A DNA stretch of 64,000 nucleotides from Primula veris (taxonomy: Eukaryota; Streptophyta; Magnoliopsida; Ericales; Primulaceae), in NCBI GenBank assembly GCA_963682055.1, contig OY821747.1, positions 33,664,126 through 33,728,125 of the forward strand. The letters are read 5' to 3'. Every line of letters starts with the position of its first letter. Within the stretch, counting starts at the first letter, position 1. The position numbers were made by a program, and so were the translations under genes. Below the pieces are notes generated by a model that did no database searches, was not told the DNA's origin, and saw nothing but the letters and a program-made list of their open reading frames with translations. This document shows positions 33,023 through 43,526 of this stretch, piece by piece.

Positions 33023-34076
33023 AAAATATAAGATTCATAGGTTAGTGATTTTTCTATAAATATACAAGAACCCTTCTAATCTCTTTTCGATGCTCTAGTC
33101 CTCGACTACTCGTAAAACGGGAAACTTTTGGAAACTATTTTTTTTAAAGGCTCCTTGAAGTATTTTTTTTAAACTAACACTCAACTAAGATCGTCAAGCC
33201 ATTTTTTTTAAAGCAAGCCTAGACGAAAATTAGGCAATAGGCTGAGCCTAGACACTGAGATGATTAAGCGGAATTAAGTGCTACTTGGAGGATTGAGTGG
33301 AACTAGGCAGTGATTAAACGGAACTATGCGCTAGAACCATACAAAAACTTTGTATAATGGAAAACTTAAATTATACTTAAATTAGTTTTTTAGAGGTTGG
33401 TATATATAAATAAGTTTTCAAAGGTAACTGATCATTTCCAGAGACAAATTATCCTCTATTTTTTTTTTATCAAATATAAAACAAAATGTTTAACGAAATG
33501 ATAATTAATCTCTACATGTTTAAATTTCATTCTGATATATCATTTTTCTACAAGATATTTCCATATCAATCTTTTGATAACAATATTAAGCTTGTAAACA
33601 TCTCGTGTATAACAGCTCAACCATAAAATTACATATCTTAATGAGAGTCATCAAGATAATTTATTTATTTTTTAAAATGATAGTAAATTATCAAGTTGTA
33701 CATGCAATTACTAATCCAGCTATTAAATGTTTTCTAGAAACACAAATATACGAAAAATTTGATGATAACCAATTTTCCTACTCTTAAACGAGTAATAATA
33801 ATTAAGATATATCTTGAAAATTTGATAATTTAACACATTTTTTGAGACATATTTATCAAAAAGTCATGGTTAATTTTTTATTTTTTTTAAATTAGGTACA
33901 ATGTTCAATGATGGTAGTTCTTTTTACTCTTTGTTTTTAATTTTCATGTTAAATAATGCTAACCTGATATCTACGAAATCATAAACAAGAATCACAAATT
34001 CAGGTTTTTGATAAATAAGTCCAAGATATGTTTAAATAATTACTTTTCCATATAAGTATAGGTAAAAACAATGTAC

Positions 34077-34236
34077 CTTGTATATTATCTGGTAAATCGC
34101 TTATTCGTTTATGGTCATTAGCTTGCCATATAATAGCATCTATCACATCCTTCTCATCATCTTTCACGTCTTTGCGCAATATAGCTCTTCTTATTTTTAT
34201 TGAATTTGACGCCGTTTTCAGCTGTAATGCTTTCAT
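34077..34236 (-). CDS. Possible first exon of an unrecognised gene, B2
   Basis: Second copy of the exon at 12615-12774, with the same ATG, length, donor-like GTACAT and upstream TATA box. Substitutions (for example DEKDVIDAIIWQAND) change residues without breaking the frame. Either mild constraint or a recent duplication would explain this. Confidence 0.3.
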
Positions 34237-34658
34237 GTTTAGGTTGAAAGAAAAAAAAGATGAGACTTTATATAGATCGCATTAGAAAAATTAGGGTGAG
34301 TAGTTACGTATACTAGTGCACAAATATACTATCTTCAAATATGCGTTGTCGGTGTTTCAAATGATATCTTTTAAGGGCAATAAGAAATGATGGAAATTTA
34401 GGGTTAAATACAAGTGGTTGATTACAAAAATACCCTCAACAAAGGAATTGTTGTGATTTCAAATGATTCGATCGTAGTTGTTGATACACATGTTTCACAT
34501 TTGTCGACGATTTAATATATATAATTCAGGAATCACATTATATGGTATCCTATATGGTAAGATCAACAAATTAAAAGCATGCCATATATTAAATGAGAAG
34601 TATTACAAAAAAAAAATCTTAAATAACAAATTATATTATAAAAAAGCATACATGAGAT

Positions 34659-35538
34659 TAGGGGTGGGTTAGGGTCGGAACCCCACCCGTAAACGCTCAA
34701 CCCGTATCCCGACCCAGTTATTTTTGGAAGTGAAAAAAAAATCTCGATCCCGATCCGACAAAAGTCGGGACCCGACTTTTTCGGGACCCGAATTTTCAGG
34801 ATCCCGTAGGGTCGGGATAGGTTTATCCCGAATCTCCGGACATATTTTTTTATTTTACAATGACGTCATTTTTTATTAACAATTTTCATTTGATAAGTCT
34901 AAACATGTTATTAACACGAAACATAATCATAGTTTAAAAATAACATTCCTAATAAATGAAAAATTAAATTGACATGTAGTAGAAAAAATCGTGTGAAACT
35001 ACAAATAATGCAGTAGATAAAAAATTGATACGTTTTTTATCAGATTCTTTTGAGTATTTAGTTTTATTCACAGAAGCAACAATTATCATACTAATGAGAT
35101 ACATTATCATAATAATTTTTATAATCAAAAAATAATAATCATTTATCTTTCTTGAAAATAACAATATAATTTTTTAATTTAAGTATATTTTTTATTTTAA
35201 TAGTTTCATATATTAAAAACAACAAATATATATTATACTTGTATAATTATAACTAATATATTAAACAAAAATAATTGTAGTTCATATGGTAGAGTGCTTA
35301 CATTGTATGTTAGAGATAGAATGTTTGATTCTCATCACTTGTATTTGATATAAATTAATTTATATTTTTATATAAAATATAAATTAATTAAAAAATCTGG
35401 TCGGGTCGGGACATCCGACGAAATCAAAAAAATTCATCCGATCCCGATCCCAAAGTTTGTCGGGTCGGGACAAAACCCGACATTTTCGGGTCGGGGCGAT
35501 TCTCGGGTCGGGATTTCAGGATTTTTTTCCCAGCCCTA
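34659..35538. mobile_element. Complete non-autonomous hAT-type element
   Basis: Terminal inverted repeats TAGGGGTGGG / CCCAGCCCTA with one mismatch, flanked by the 8-bp target duplication CATGAGAT (34651-34658 and 35539-35546). This is the hAT superfamily hallmark. Subterminal GGGTCGGGACCCGACC-type palindromic repeats lie at both ends. 880 bp, no transposase; it would rely on a hAT transposase in trans. An internal tRNA-like stretch is at 35273-35345. Confidence 0.88.
35273..35345 (+). repeat. tRNA-like sequence inside the hAT element, B2
   Basis: Counterpart of 13812-13884 with a few further changes (CATTGTATG, AATGTTTGATT). Degenerate tRNA-Ala-like or SINE head; not a functional tRNA gene. 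Confidence 0.4.
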
Positions 35539-35546
35539 CATGAGAT

Positions 35547-37400
35547 ACATTGGGAATTTCATATGGAAAAGAAAATCTAAGGCACATGTTGCCCAAATAG
35601 GAAATTGTTTATAATGCCTGTTTCCACACAAAGGCGTCAAGGATTTCATCTCATCAAGTGTACTATGGTCAAGTCATGCGATGTAGCCTATGTCGTCTTA
35701 CCTTACCTCAAGGGAGAACTTGATGAGAAATGAAAAGTTGTATATTTTTTTGGGAAAACTTAATATTTAGTACATACTTTTGGACAAAGTGAGAATGGGA
35801 ATTGAAATTAATTTTGGAGAACGTGTTTAGTATTCTCTGAGATTATGCTTGTTCCATAACAAAGTATGCAATTTAAATAGAGGGAATAAAAATAGTTGAA
35901 ATAGAGGGAGAGGGCATTGATCGGCCAAAAAGTGTGCATTTTAATTCAAAAGCCTTTATATCGCAAGATTACGAGGACCGATTGTAGTAATGAATTTTAT
36001 AAACCATAGGTAAATACGGGTCGTCCCAAGAGGTAAGAATATAATTTATTTAACTTATTTTCAAACTATATTTTTGTCGTTTAAATCGATAAAGCTAACA
36101 TTTTTTACAGTTGTCGTTACCTAACATGCAAAACCTACTAAAAACGCATACTTATCAAAAACAAGCATGGAGGTGAAATAAATATGATCTATATTAATCA
36201 TGCAAATGTCGTATGATAAATAAATAAATAGAACAAGGTAAAAGAACTCACAAAATTATGGAAAAATAAATAGAGAAGTCATTTGTCTCTCTACGAATAA
36301 ACCTTGCTAGGGAGAGGGGCAAGATATTAATGGTAGAGGAAGGGAAAGAAAGAAAAAAATAGGTAGAAAAAGAAAGAGAAAAAAATTGAATTTGTATTAT
36401 GAAAAAACGTATGATAATTCGTGGTATCTACAAATATATATAGTGTTTGACTTGGAAATTTCCAGAACCTAAACCCTAAAAAACATTGATCCGGATCAGA
36501 TGACGTGTTCCAATCGCAGGCTGCCATATCATTAAACGAAACAGTAAGTAAGTCGGTTCTGATCCGGATCAGTGATTTCGATCCGGATCAGTGGGCGCCG
36601 ATTAAATTTACACTTTGAAAACTCTCTGTTTAGGTCCTCCAAGCTTCTCCATCATCACTCTAAATCCTTGCTTTCATATTTGACATATTTTACGTTCTAA
36701 AAAGGCCAAAAATACATAAAAACACGTAAAGCTCTTCAAAATGATCAAATGCATAAAAATATGTAAAATAAACTAATCACATTTTTGGATGGCAAAATTT
36801 TTATTTTAATGTGCCTGACTATTACACTTTTTCAGGCGATTTAGGCATCATTCTATATGCTTATGTCATGAAACTAGAAAAGGGTCAGCCAAAGAGGAAG
36901 AAAGTCTAAGAGCGCATCTTAAATCAGAATTGGTGAGAAATGGAAAAGAATAAAGGTGCTCTCGTCAGAAAGCAGGTGTTTTTGATACTTCTCTTGATTT
37001 GTCTGAGAAGGAACAAGATGATGATTGTGAAAGAAAAGTTGTAGAGGAGAGAGACACTACTAACAATGATCAAGAGAAGACGGAGGGTAACTCTAGTGCT
37101 ACTTTGTTGAGAAATATTTCAAAAATAATGGAGATACTTTTGAGGGTAAGCCAATGAGGAAGAAGGTCTGAATGTTGAATGTTGCTGAAGACGAGCTCTC
37201 CTCCTAAGAAGACGCGTACTAAGATTGATGAGTCTAAAGATGAATTTGCCTAAAGATGGGTCTACATGGGTCTTCTTGATGAGTCTAAAGATGAATTTGC
37301 CTCTGTTGGAAGTGCACACAGAGGCAGACCCTTGGTCAGGAACAATGATTAAAATTTAATTTAATCTTGGTTTTTTCATGTATATAATGTAACTATATTC
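35547..37400. other. Single-copy stretch with palindromes and a degenerate coding-like segment
   Basis: No supported gene. It contains three copies of the palindrome GATCCGGATC (36488-36497, 36561-36570, 36580-36589), the first and second within 75 bp. It also has an open coding-like stretch of about 60 codons at about 36970-37160 (DTSLDLSEKEQDDDCERKVV..., Glu/Asp/Lys-rich, no recognised family), and a 26-bp direct repeat at 37226-37251 and 37277-37302 around GAGTCTAAAGATGAATTTGC. Possibly the remains of an LTR plus a gene fragment. Confidence 0.4.
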
Positions 37401-37429
37401 AAACTTTATGTACTAGTTTAGTGGGTAAG

Positions 37430-37849
37430 TGATGCAGAACGGAAACGTACTAAAGAAATATAAAATATGTTCGTTAATCACGAACGGGATTTGCTCGAGT
37501 TATCGCTCGAACGGACGTCAAACAAGAGAGTTGCCAACAAGCAAAGACTCTTTAAGGTTTTATTAATATCAGAAGTGAATAATAATAAAGGTCTAATGCC
37601 TTATTTATAGAGTTCTAGCCGGTCCATCTCCAAATAGGAATAAGACTTAAATATAAAATCCTAAAACAAAAAGAAAACAAATTCCCAAAAGTAAATTCTA
37701 AGATAGAAAGGAAACAAACTCTCAAATAAACATACTTCTAAACTGAAGAGGAAACTAATATGGAAACGTAATTTGACCCACTAAAATAGTGCTATTATTC
37801 CATCAACTGCTTATCGAACTTTGCCTCAAGCTCAAGCTCATCCGTATCA
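37430..37849 (-). repeat. 3' LTR of the Ty3 element
   Basis: 420 bp. Its first ~55 bp (in element orientation) also encode the pol C-terminus DELELEAKFDKQLME and stop. A copy of the LTR TATA box (TATAAATAAGG) lies at 37599-37609. Confidence 0.88.
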
Positions 37850-38805
37850 TTCTCTTCTACTTTAAAACGACTCGACCCTGAGTCGTAATCAGAATAAATC
37901 GGTTTTCCATCATCAGCCACATACTCGTATAAGTCAGCCACATTAAACATCTTTGAAATCTTCATATGAGGAGGAAGGTCGATGACATAAGCGTTATCAT
38001 TTATCTTTCGTAAGATCTGAAAAGGACCATACTTTTTCGGGTCCAACTTCTTCTTTCCACCACCCCGCTCTCTTCGCAAAAATATCATGACCATATCCCC
38101 TACTTTAAACTCCTTGAACCGCCTACGCTTATCCGCATTCACCTTATATTTCGCATTTGATAATTGTAACCGTTTCTTTACCTCTTCGACAACATCGACG
38201 TGTTGTTTAGCCATATGCTCCGCGGCAACACTCTTCTTTTCAATCGTCGGTATTTTTGCCAAATCTACCGTCAATGCAGGAACCTTTCGATACACAATAG
38301 AAAAAGGAGACACACCTGTGGAGTTATTTGGCGCACTATTGTAAGCGAACTCGGCATGTGCTAAGGCTTGTCCCACTGCTTCTGTTTTTTGACACAAATA
38401 CACCGTAAAAGATTACCTAGCGACCTATTCACCACCTCTGTTTGTCCATCGGTCTGAGGGTGAGCCGTTGTGCTGAATCGACAGAAACTTTGTATCGCAG
38501 TCAGAAGTAATTGATCGTGGAACGCCATGCAGTCGAACAATCTCTGAAAAAAATAGTTTAGCCACATGTGAAGCGTCGCTAGTGCTCCGACAAGGAATAA
38601 AATGTGACATCTTGGAAAATCTGTCAACTACCACAAATATCGAGTCTAAGCCTCGCTGAGTTCGCGGTAGACCCAACACAAAGTGCATAGATAAGTCCTC
38701 CCAAGACTGCTCTGGAATAGGTAAAGGCATATATAAACCTGTATTCTGCCCATGTCCTTTATATGTCTGACAAATAACACATTTTCGCACAAATCTGCTT
38801 GTATC
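37795..38805 (-). pseudogene. Ty3 integrase, frameshifted
   Basis: After a TGA (38806-38808) the frame resumes: [12 protein letters not shown] completes the HHCC zinc-binding domain and [20 protein letters not shown] starts the catalytic core. Sequence around ITSDCDTKF joins abruptly to [19 protein letters not shown], so a short coding segment is missing and the frame shifts. A second frameshift at NLLRCI leads to the last 202 codons, with the GPY/F-like KYGPFQILRKINDNAYVIDL and a C-terminus reading into the 3' LTR. No chromodomain is visible. Not functional. Confidence 0.85.
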
Positions 38806-40941
38806 TCATTTTAGTTGTGGCCAATAATATCGTTCTTCCAGGAGACTAATAGTTTTGTCTCGCCCTAAATGGCCTCCTAGCCCGCCAGCATGTAATTCCC
38901 GCATTAATTTTTCTCGTAGGGATGTTCGAGGGATGCATAATCGCGTACCTTTAAACAAGTACCCGTCCTGAATAAGATATTTTCCTAGTGACTGTCTAGT
39001 TAAGTGCTTCTCCCATGTGTCCCTGAAATCCTCATCTTCTTCATACAATTCTTTTAAGAATTCGAATCCAACCACCTCGGTACTTACAGTAACCAGTAAT
39101 GCCGCACGTCTACTTAGTGCATCCGCAACTCGATTAGAAACCCCAGAACGATGTTTGATAACGTAATTAAACTGCCCAAAATATCCAGCCCAACGCACAT
39201 GCATCTTATTTTTCAAATCTCGTTGACTTTTGAAATAAATTAGGGACTGATGGTCAGAATATAACACAAACTCTCTTGGTAGCAAATAATGTTCCCACAT
39301 CTTTAATTCCCGAAAGACTGTATAAAGTTCTTGTTCGTAAGTGGACCACTTCTGCTTAACTTCGTTGAACTTTTCACTAAAATACGCCACTGGTCGCCCT
39401 TCCTGTGACAAAACTCCGCCAATACCAGTACCACAAGCATCACATTCAACCTCAAAAACCCTCTCGAAATCAGGTAGAACTAATATTGGGGCGCAAGTCA
39501 ACTTTTGCTTAATTTCCTCAAAGCTATTAGCCGCCGCTTCGGTCCATTCAAAACCCTTTCCCTTTTTTAGACAATCTATTATAGGCGATGTAATACTACT
39601 AAAGTTTCGAATAAATCTCCTATAAAAGGTTGCTAGACCTTGAAAGCTACGTACTTCAGTAATAGAACGAGGAGTAGGCCATTCCTTAATAGCCTTTATT
39701 TTTTGCTCATCGACATGAATCCCTTCAGCACTAACCACATAACCCAAGAATAATACTCTATCCATCATAAATGTGCATTTTTTAAGATTCACAAATAATT
39801 CGTTCTTTAATAGAACTGCCAATACTTCGCGCAAGTGACTTTCATGCTCCTCTCTATTACGACTATAAATCAGAATATCATCAAAATACACAACGACAAA
39901 CCGCCTCAGAAAAGGTTTCAATACCTGATTCATTAAGCGCATGAATGTGCTAGGCGCATTAGACAAACCAAAAGGCATCACTAACCATTTGTATAACCCT
40001 TCTTTCGTTTTGAAAGTCGTTTTCCACTCGTCGCCAGGTTTAATACGAATATGATGATATCCACTCTTTAAATCAATCTTTGAGAATATTACTGACCCTG
40101 AGAGTTGCTCAAGCATATCATCTAATCTTGGAATAGGAAATCGATATTGAACTGTTATCTTATTGATAGCCCGACTATCCATGCACATCCTCCATGATCC
40201 ATCCTTCTTAGGAACAAACAACGCGGGAACCGCGCATGGACTCATACTCTCCTGAATATGCCCTAAGTTAAGCAACTCCTCAATCTTCTCCTGTAAAATC
40301 TGCCCCTCCTTTGGATTCATTCGATAGTGCGGCAAATTCGGTAATCGGGCTCCTGGAAGGAAATCAATCTGGTGTTGGATGTCACGCATGGGGGGTAGCC
40401 CGTTAGGATTATCCACGACCCCTTGAAATTCTTCTAACATTCGTCGTACCTCTTTCGGAATTTCAGATTCGTCATACTCAGGTTTATTCACTAAAGCGAG
40501 CAAACCGCCTGAATACTCTACTCCTTCAGTCAGTTCCTCAATTGATTGTGTGATAGCAAGGAAAGCCTTTCCTTCCACTTTAGTGGTCTTTTGCCCCGTT
40601 CCAGATGGAACAATCATAATACGTTTTCCTTCCCACTGAAATACATAAGTGTTCTCGCGGCCGCGATGAGTCGCATCCACATCATACTGCCATGGCCTCC
40701 CCAACAATATATGACAAGCATCCATCTCAACGACATCACATACGACATTTGTCGTATAGTATTTCCCAAGTGATATGGGAACTTTGCAAACCTTAGTTAC
40801 TCGTATCGTCGGCCCCTTTTGAATCCACCCAATCTGATATGGATTGGGATGTGGCTCGGTTGATAGCTTCATATGTTCGACAAGCTTTTGGGCTATAAGA
40901 TTCTCACAACTGCAACTATCAATGATCAGATTGCAAACAGA
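38806..40941 (-). pseudogene. Ty3 protease-reverse transcriptase-RNase H
   Basis: An in-frame TAA (40942-40944) separates gag from pol. The protease site just downstream reads [11 protein letters not shown], with Cys where DSG/DTG is required. Then follow [30 protein letters not shown] and [17 protein letters not shown]. The reverse transcriptase is complete in order, with [26 protein letters not shown] (YFDD catalytic box) and [11 protein letters not shown]. RNase H has [16 protein letters not shown] and [13 protein letters not shown]. The integrase zinc-binding start ([21 protein letters not shown]) runs into TGA at 38806. Confidence 0.9.
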
Positions 40942-42048
40942 CTAATTAATTCGACATTGTGTCTGAAATATGCGTCGACGTTGACTCAATTCTTCGGTTT
41001 TGGGAGAACATAAAGTTCGTTGCACCACGTAAACAGGGGTTTCCATATCTCCACAAGATATATCATCACAGTCTATTTCATCTTCGATGTACTCTTCTTC
41101 TCTATCCACCTCGTCCGTGTGAAGAACAGGTTGTCTCACACGACATTGGTGGGATTGGTGTCCAGGCTGTCCACACTTCCAACATGTTCCACCTCTAGGC
41201 CTTGCATACGGGTTGTTTGTTGGCGGTTTAGTAGTCGCAATAGGCTTAAGATTTGCAGCAGCACCTACTTCCTTGCTTTCGGCGACAACCTTTGACCCAT
41301 CTGTTGCCCTACGAGTATCTTCCCCATACTTTCGAAATGTCGGTCGTTGAGACAAGCGTGCCTCTGCCCTTGACGCCATATCTCTTGCATCTTCTAGAGA
41401 ATAAATTGCTTGGACACCCATCTTATCTTGGACGTCATATTTTAAACCAAGAGTGTACCTAGCAATTTGGTGGTGCTCAGACTCTGCAACATTACACCGT
41501 GACTGTAGTCGCATAAATTCTTCAGTATAATCAGCAATAGTACGGGTCCCTTGTTTGCAATTCATGAACCGTCGATATAGAGTTTGCGAATAATCTCGTG
41601 GTAGAAAACGCTCTTGCAGCATCTGTTTCATCATTGCCCATCCTCTAACTTGCGGTAATTGTCGTTTACCACGCTCTTCCCTGACATTCTGCCACCATGC
41701 TCCAGCACCTCCACGCAATTTATAAGCCACAATTGATACTTTGCGTTTATCTTCAACTTCCATGATTTCAAAGAACCTTTCTACTTCATTAATCCAGTCA
41801 AGAACTGGCTCAACATCTAGCCCGCCGTTAAAAACAGGAATTTCAGCTTTTACCCTATAACTATCGTAATTTCGTTGGTTATTATTATTGGGTACAAGCA
41901 CTCTATTACCATCCGGTGGTGTTTGAGGTTGACGGCCCCCAGGTTGCAAATTGACCAACATCTGCTTAATCTCTTCCAAACTTGTCTCGAGAGAACCCAT
42001 ACGGCCCTCCATACGAGCCTCCAATTCTTGAATCTGATCGTCAGCCAT
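40942..42048 (-). CDS. Ty3 gag
   Basis: ATG at 42048 (MADDQIQELEARMEGRMG); an open frame from 42063 would need a GTG start overlapping the primer site. It encodes a coiled-coil-like N-terminus, a retrotransposon gag core (DVEPVLDWINEVERFFEIME through DYTEEFMRLQSRCNV) and a CCHC zinc knuckle CWKCGQPGHQSHQC. It ends at an in-frame TAA inside FQTQCRIN, in the linker to the protease. Gag itself looks intact. Confidence 0.88.
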   Translation of the reverse strand: MADDQIQELEARMEGRMGSLETSLEEIKQMLVNLQPGGRQPQTPPDGNRVLVPNNNNQRNYDSYRVKAEIPVFNGGLDVEPVLDWINEVERFFEIMEVEDKRKVSIVAYKLRGGAGAWWQNVREERGKRQLPQVRGWAMMKQMLQERFLPRDYSQTLYRRFMNCKQGTRTIADYTEEFMRLQSRCNVAESEHHQIARYTLGLKYDVQDKMGVQAIYSLEDARDMASRAEARLSQRPTFRKYGEDTRRATDGSKVVAESKEVGAAANLKPIATTKPPTNNPYARPRGGTCWKCGQPGHQSHQCRVRQPVLHTDEVDREEEYIEDEIDCDDISCGDMETPVYVVQRTLCSPKTEELSQRRRIFQTQCRIN

Positions 42049-42064
42049 TGGCTCTGATACCACC

Positions 42065-42484
42065 TGATGCAGAACGGAAACGTACTAAAGAAATATAAAA
42101 TATGTTCGTTAATCACGAACGGGATTTGCTCGAGTTATCGCTCGAACGGACGTCAAACAAGAGAGTTGCCAACAAGCAAAGACTTTTTAAGGTTTTATTA
42201 ATATCAGAAGTGAATAATAATGAAGGTCTAATGCCTTATTTATAGAGTTCTAGCCTGTCCATCCCCAAATAGGAATAAGACTTAAATATAAAATCCTAAA
42301 ACAAAAAGGAAACAATTTCCCAAAAGTAAATTCTAAGATAGAAAGGAAACAAACTCTCAAATAAACATACTTCTAAACTGAAGAGGAAACTAATATGGAA
42401 ACGTAATTTGACCCACTAAAATAGTGCTATTATTCCATCAACTGCTTATCGAACTTTGCCTCAACCTCAAGCTCATCCGTATCA
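42065..42484 (-). repeat. 5' LTR of the Ty3 element
   Basis: 420 bp, TGATACGG...CTGCATCA in element orientation. A TATA box (TATAAATAAGG on the minus strand) lies at 42234-42244. Confidence 0.88.
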
Positions 42485-42489
42485 GTAAG

Positions 42490-43040
42490 ACTTGGTTTAA
42501 AGTGCAAGTGGTCATGAGTTCAAATTTTTGTACCTCTCGTTTATTTTGTTTTAAAAACATTATATTGCTATTACACAAAGATATCCGCTGCATTTACTAA
42601 TTGGGTTTTTTTTACTATATACATACCGGTGGACTTTAGTACACTAAACATATAAATTTTTTTGGAGCTTTGTCAATTGTGCCCCTCCTTCATTATGGAC
42701 TCGGCGTCCGCCCCTGAGTGCACCCATGGGAAATTTGCAATTCTAAGAATCTACGTTTATCATGTTTTGGCAAAAAGGAGGAATAGTTTTTGAGGTCTCT
42801 TCTTTCGTGGTCGGTGGGGTGCATTTAAAAACTCTCGAAAGTCGCGTAATTCTTGGTGTCATCTTCTTTTTGCTGTTGCGTCTTCTTTTTGTTATTGCGT
42901 CTTCATTAGATGTTGCATCTACTACCGTCTGTTAGAGCTTCCGCACAACTATTAATTCATTAGAGGGGACTGTTGGATCACATGCTAGTTGTTTGGAATC
43001 AGGGTGTAGAGTTGGTAGCATGGTTAGTAGGACGTAGGAG
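42490..43040. other. Stretch without a supported gene
   Basis: SINE-like 3' part followed by AT-rich sequence. From about 42940 a coding-like frame with a stop begins (LEGTVGSHASCLESGCRVG) and leads into the inverted piece described next. No family recognised. Confidence 0.35.
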
Positions 43041-43420
43041 AAAGTTAAGATGGAATTTTCGAAAATATGTGGTCCTGCTTTGAGTGTTTGGATTGACAAG
43101 GCCAAACCATTTTATGGAATTAAGGAGATCCGCTCGAGTAAAAGAGTGCTGTGTCCGTGACATTTTATTTGGAGGGAGACGCGAATGATCAGTGGTGACA
43201 GTGGTTAGGGGAAAAAATAGATTTAGTGTAATGTACTAGTTGTTGTTGACGATATAGGTAACAGACTAACAAAGTTAACAATTGACGCACTGAACTATCA
43301 TAATGTTGACAATTCAGGTACCACCGTTAAATTAGTTGGATGGAAGTTAGTTTCACTTTTCATTTTGTTACTATTCTTTGTAACTTGTATAAATATAATC
43401 CTTAATTTTCTGAAATGTCT
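43040..43420. repeat. Inverted copy of the start of block A3
   Basis: Reverse complement of about 43970-44410: for example CTTTGAGTGTTTGGATTGAC here versus GTCAATCCAAACACTCAAAG at about 44375. It encodes a short coding-like piece (SVWIDKAKPFYGIKEIRSSK) that is also present, inverted, at the left edge of each A copy. Arms of about 380 bp separated by about 550 bp. Confidence 0.75.
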
Positions 43421-43452
43421 TATTTTAATATAAATTAAAAAATACATAATTA

Positions 43453-43457
<5 letters not shown>

Positions 43458-43498
<41 letters not shown>

Positions 43499-43526
43499 CA
43501 CACACACACACACATATATATATATA
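43458..43526. repeat. (AT)n(CA)n(AT)n compound microsatellite
   Basis: About 19 AT units, then about nine AC units, then another AT run. It lies between the inverted piece and block A3. Confidence 0.95.

Larger units (their letters stand above)
31598..35546. repeat. Block B, copy 2
   Basis: Near-identical to block B1 (10565-13962) plus about 400 bp (33165-33575) absent there. That extra sequence has internal GCCTAG/AGGC-rich stretches but no clear terminal repeats. This copy holds the complete hAT element. After 35546 the sequence is single-copy in the window. Confidence 0.85.
37430..42484 (-). mobile_element. Ty3/gypsy chromovirus-type LTR retrotransposon, defective
   Basis: 5055 bp on the minus strand, with TSD GTAAG (37425-37429 and 42485-42489). 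The two 420-bp LTRs start TGATACGG and end CTGCATCA and differ at about seven positions. An iMet primer site (TGGTATCAGAGCC) follows the 5' LTR at about 42050-42062. Gag and a pol with protease-RT-RNase H-integrase order are present but disrupted. The pol frame runs into the 3' LTR, as reported for some CRM-type plant chromoviruses. Lineage is uncertain because no chromodomain or CR motif was identified. Confidence 0.9.
37405..42540 (+). repeat. tRNA-derived SINE-like sequence split by a retrotransposon
   Basis: Left of the Ty3 insertion is an A-box-like TAGTTTAGTGGGTAAG (about 37414-37429). Right of it, after the duplicated GTAAG, the sequence continues ACTTGGTTTAAAGTG and reaches a B-box-like ATGAGTTCAAAT (about 42515-42526). 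Once the element is removed, the two boxes are about 35-40 nt apart, as in tRNA-derived SINEs. Confidence 0.45.

Noticed and set aside
33165..33575. Extra 400 bp in block B2 as a MITE insertion
   Set aside because: No terminal inverted repeats or target duplication visible. A deletion in B1 is equally likely.
42049..42063. Gag start upstream of 42048
   Set aside because: Needs a GTG start within the LTR/primer-site edge; ATG at 42048 is the first proper initiator.
37430..42484. Endogenous pararetrovirus
   Set aside because: Perfect LTR pair, TSD, integrase and Ty3 domain order identify an LTR retrotransposon. No movement or coat protein motifs.
43298..43513. Minus-strand open frame of repeated Tyr-Ile and Val-Cys
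   Set aside because: Translation of the AT/CA microsatellite.
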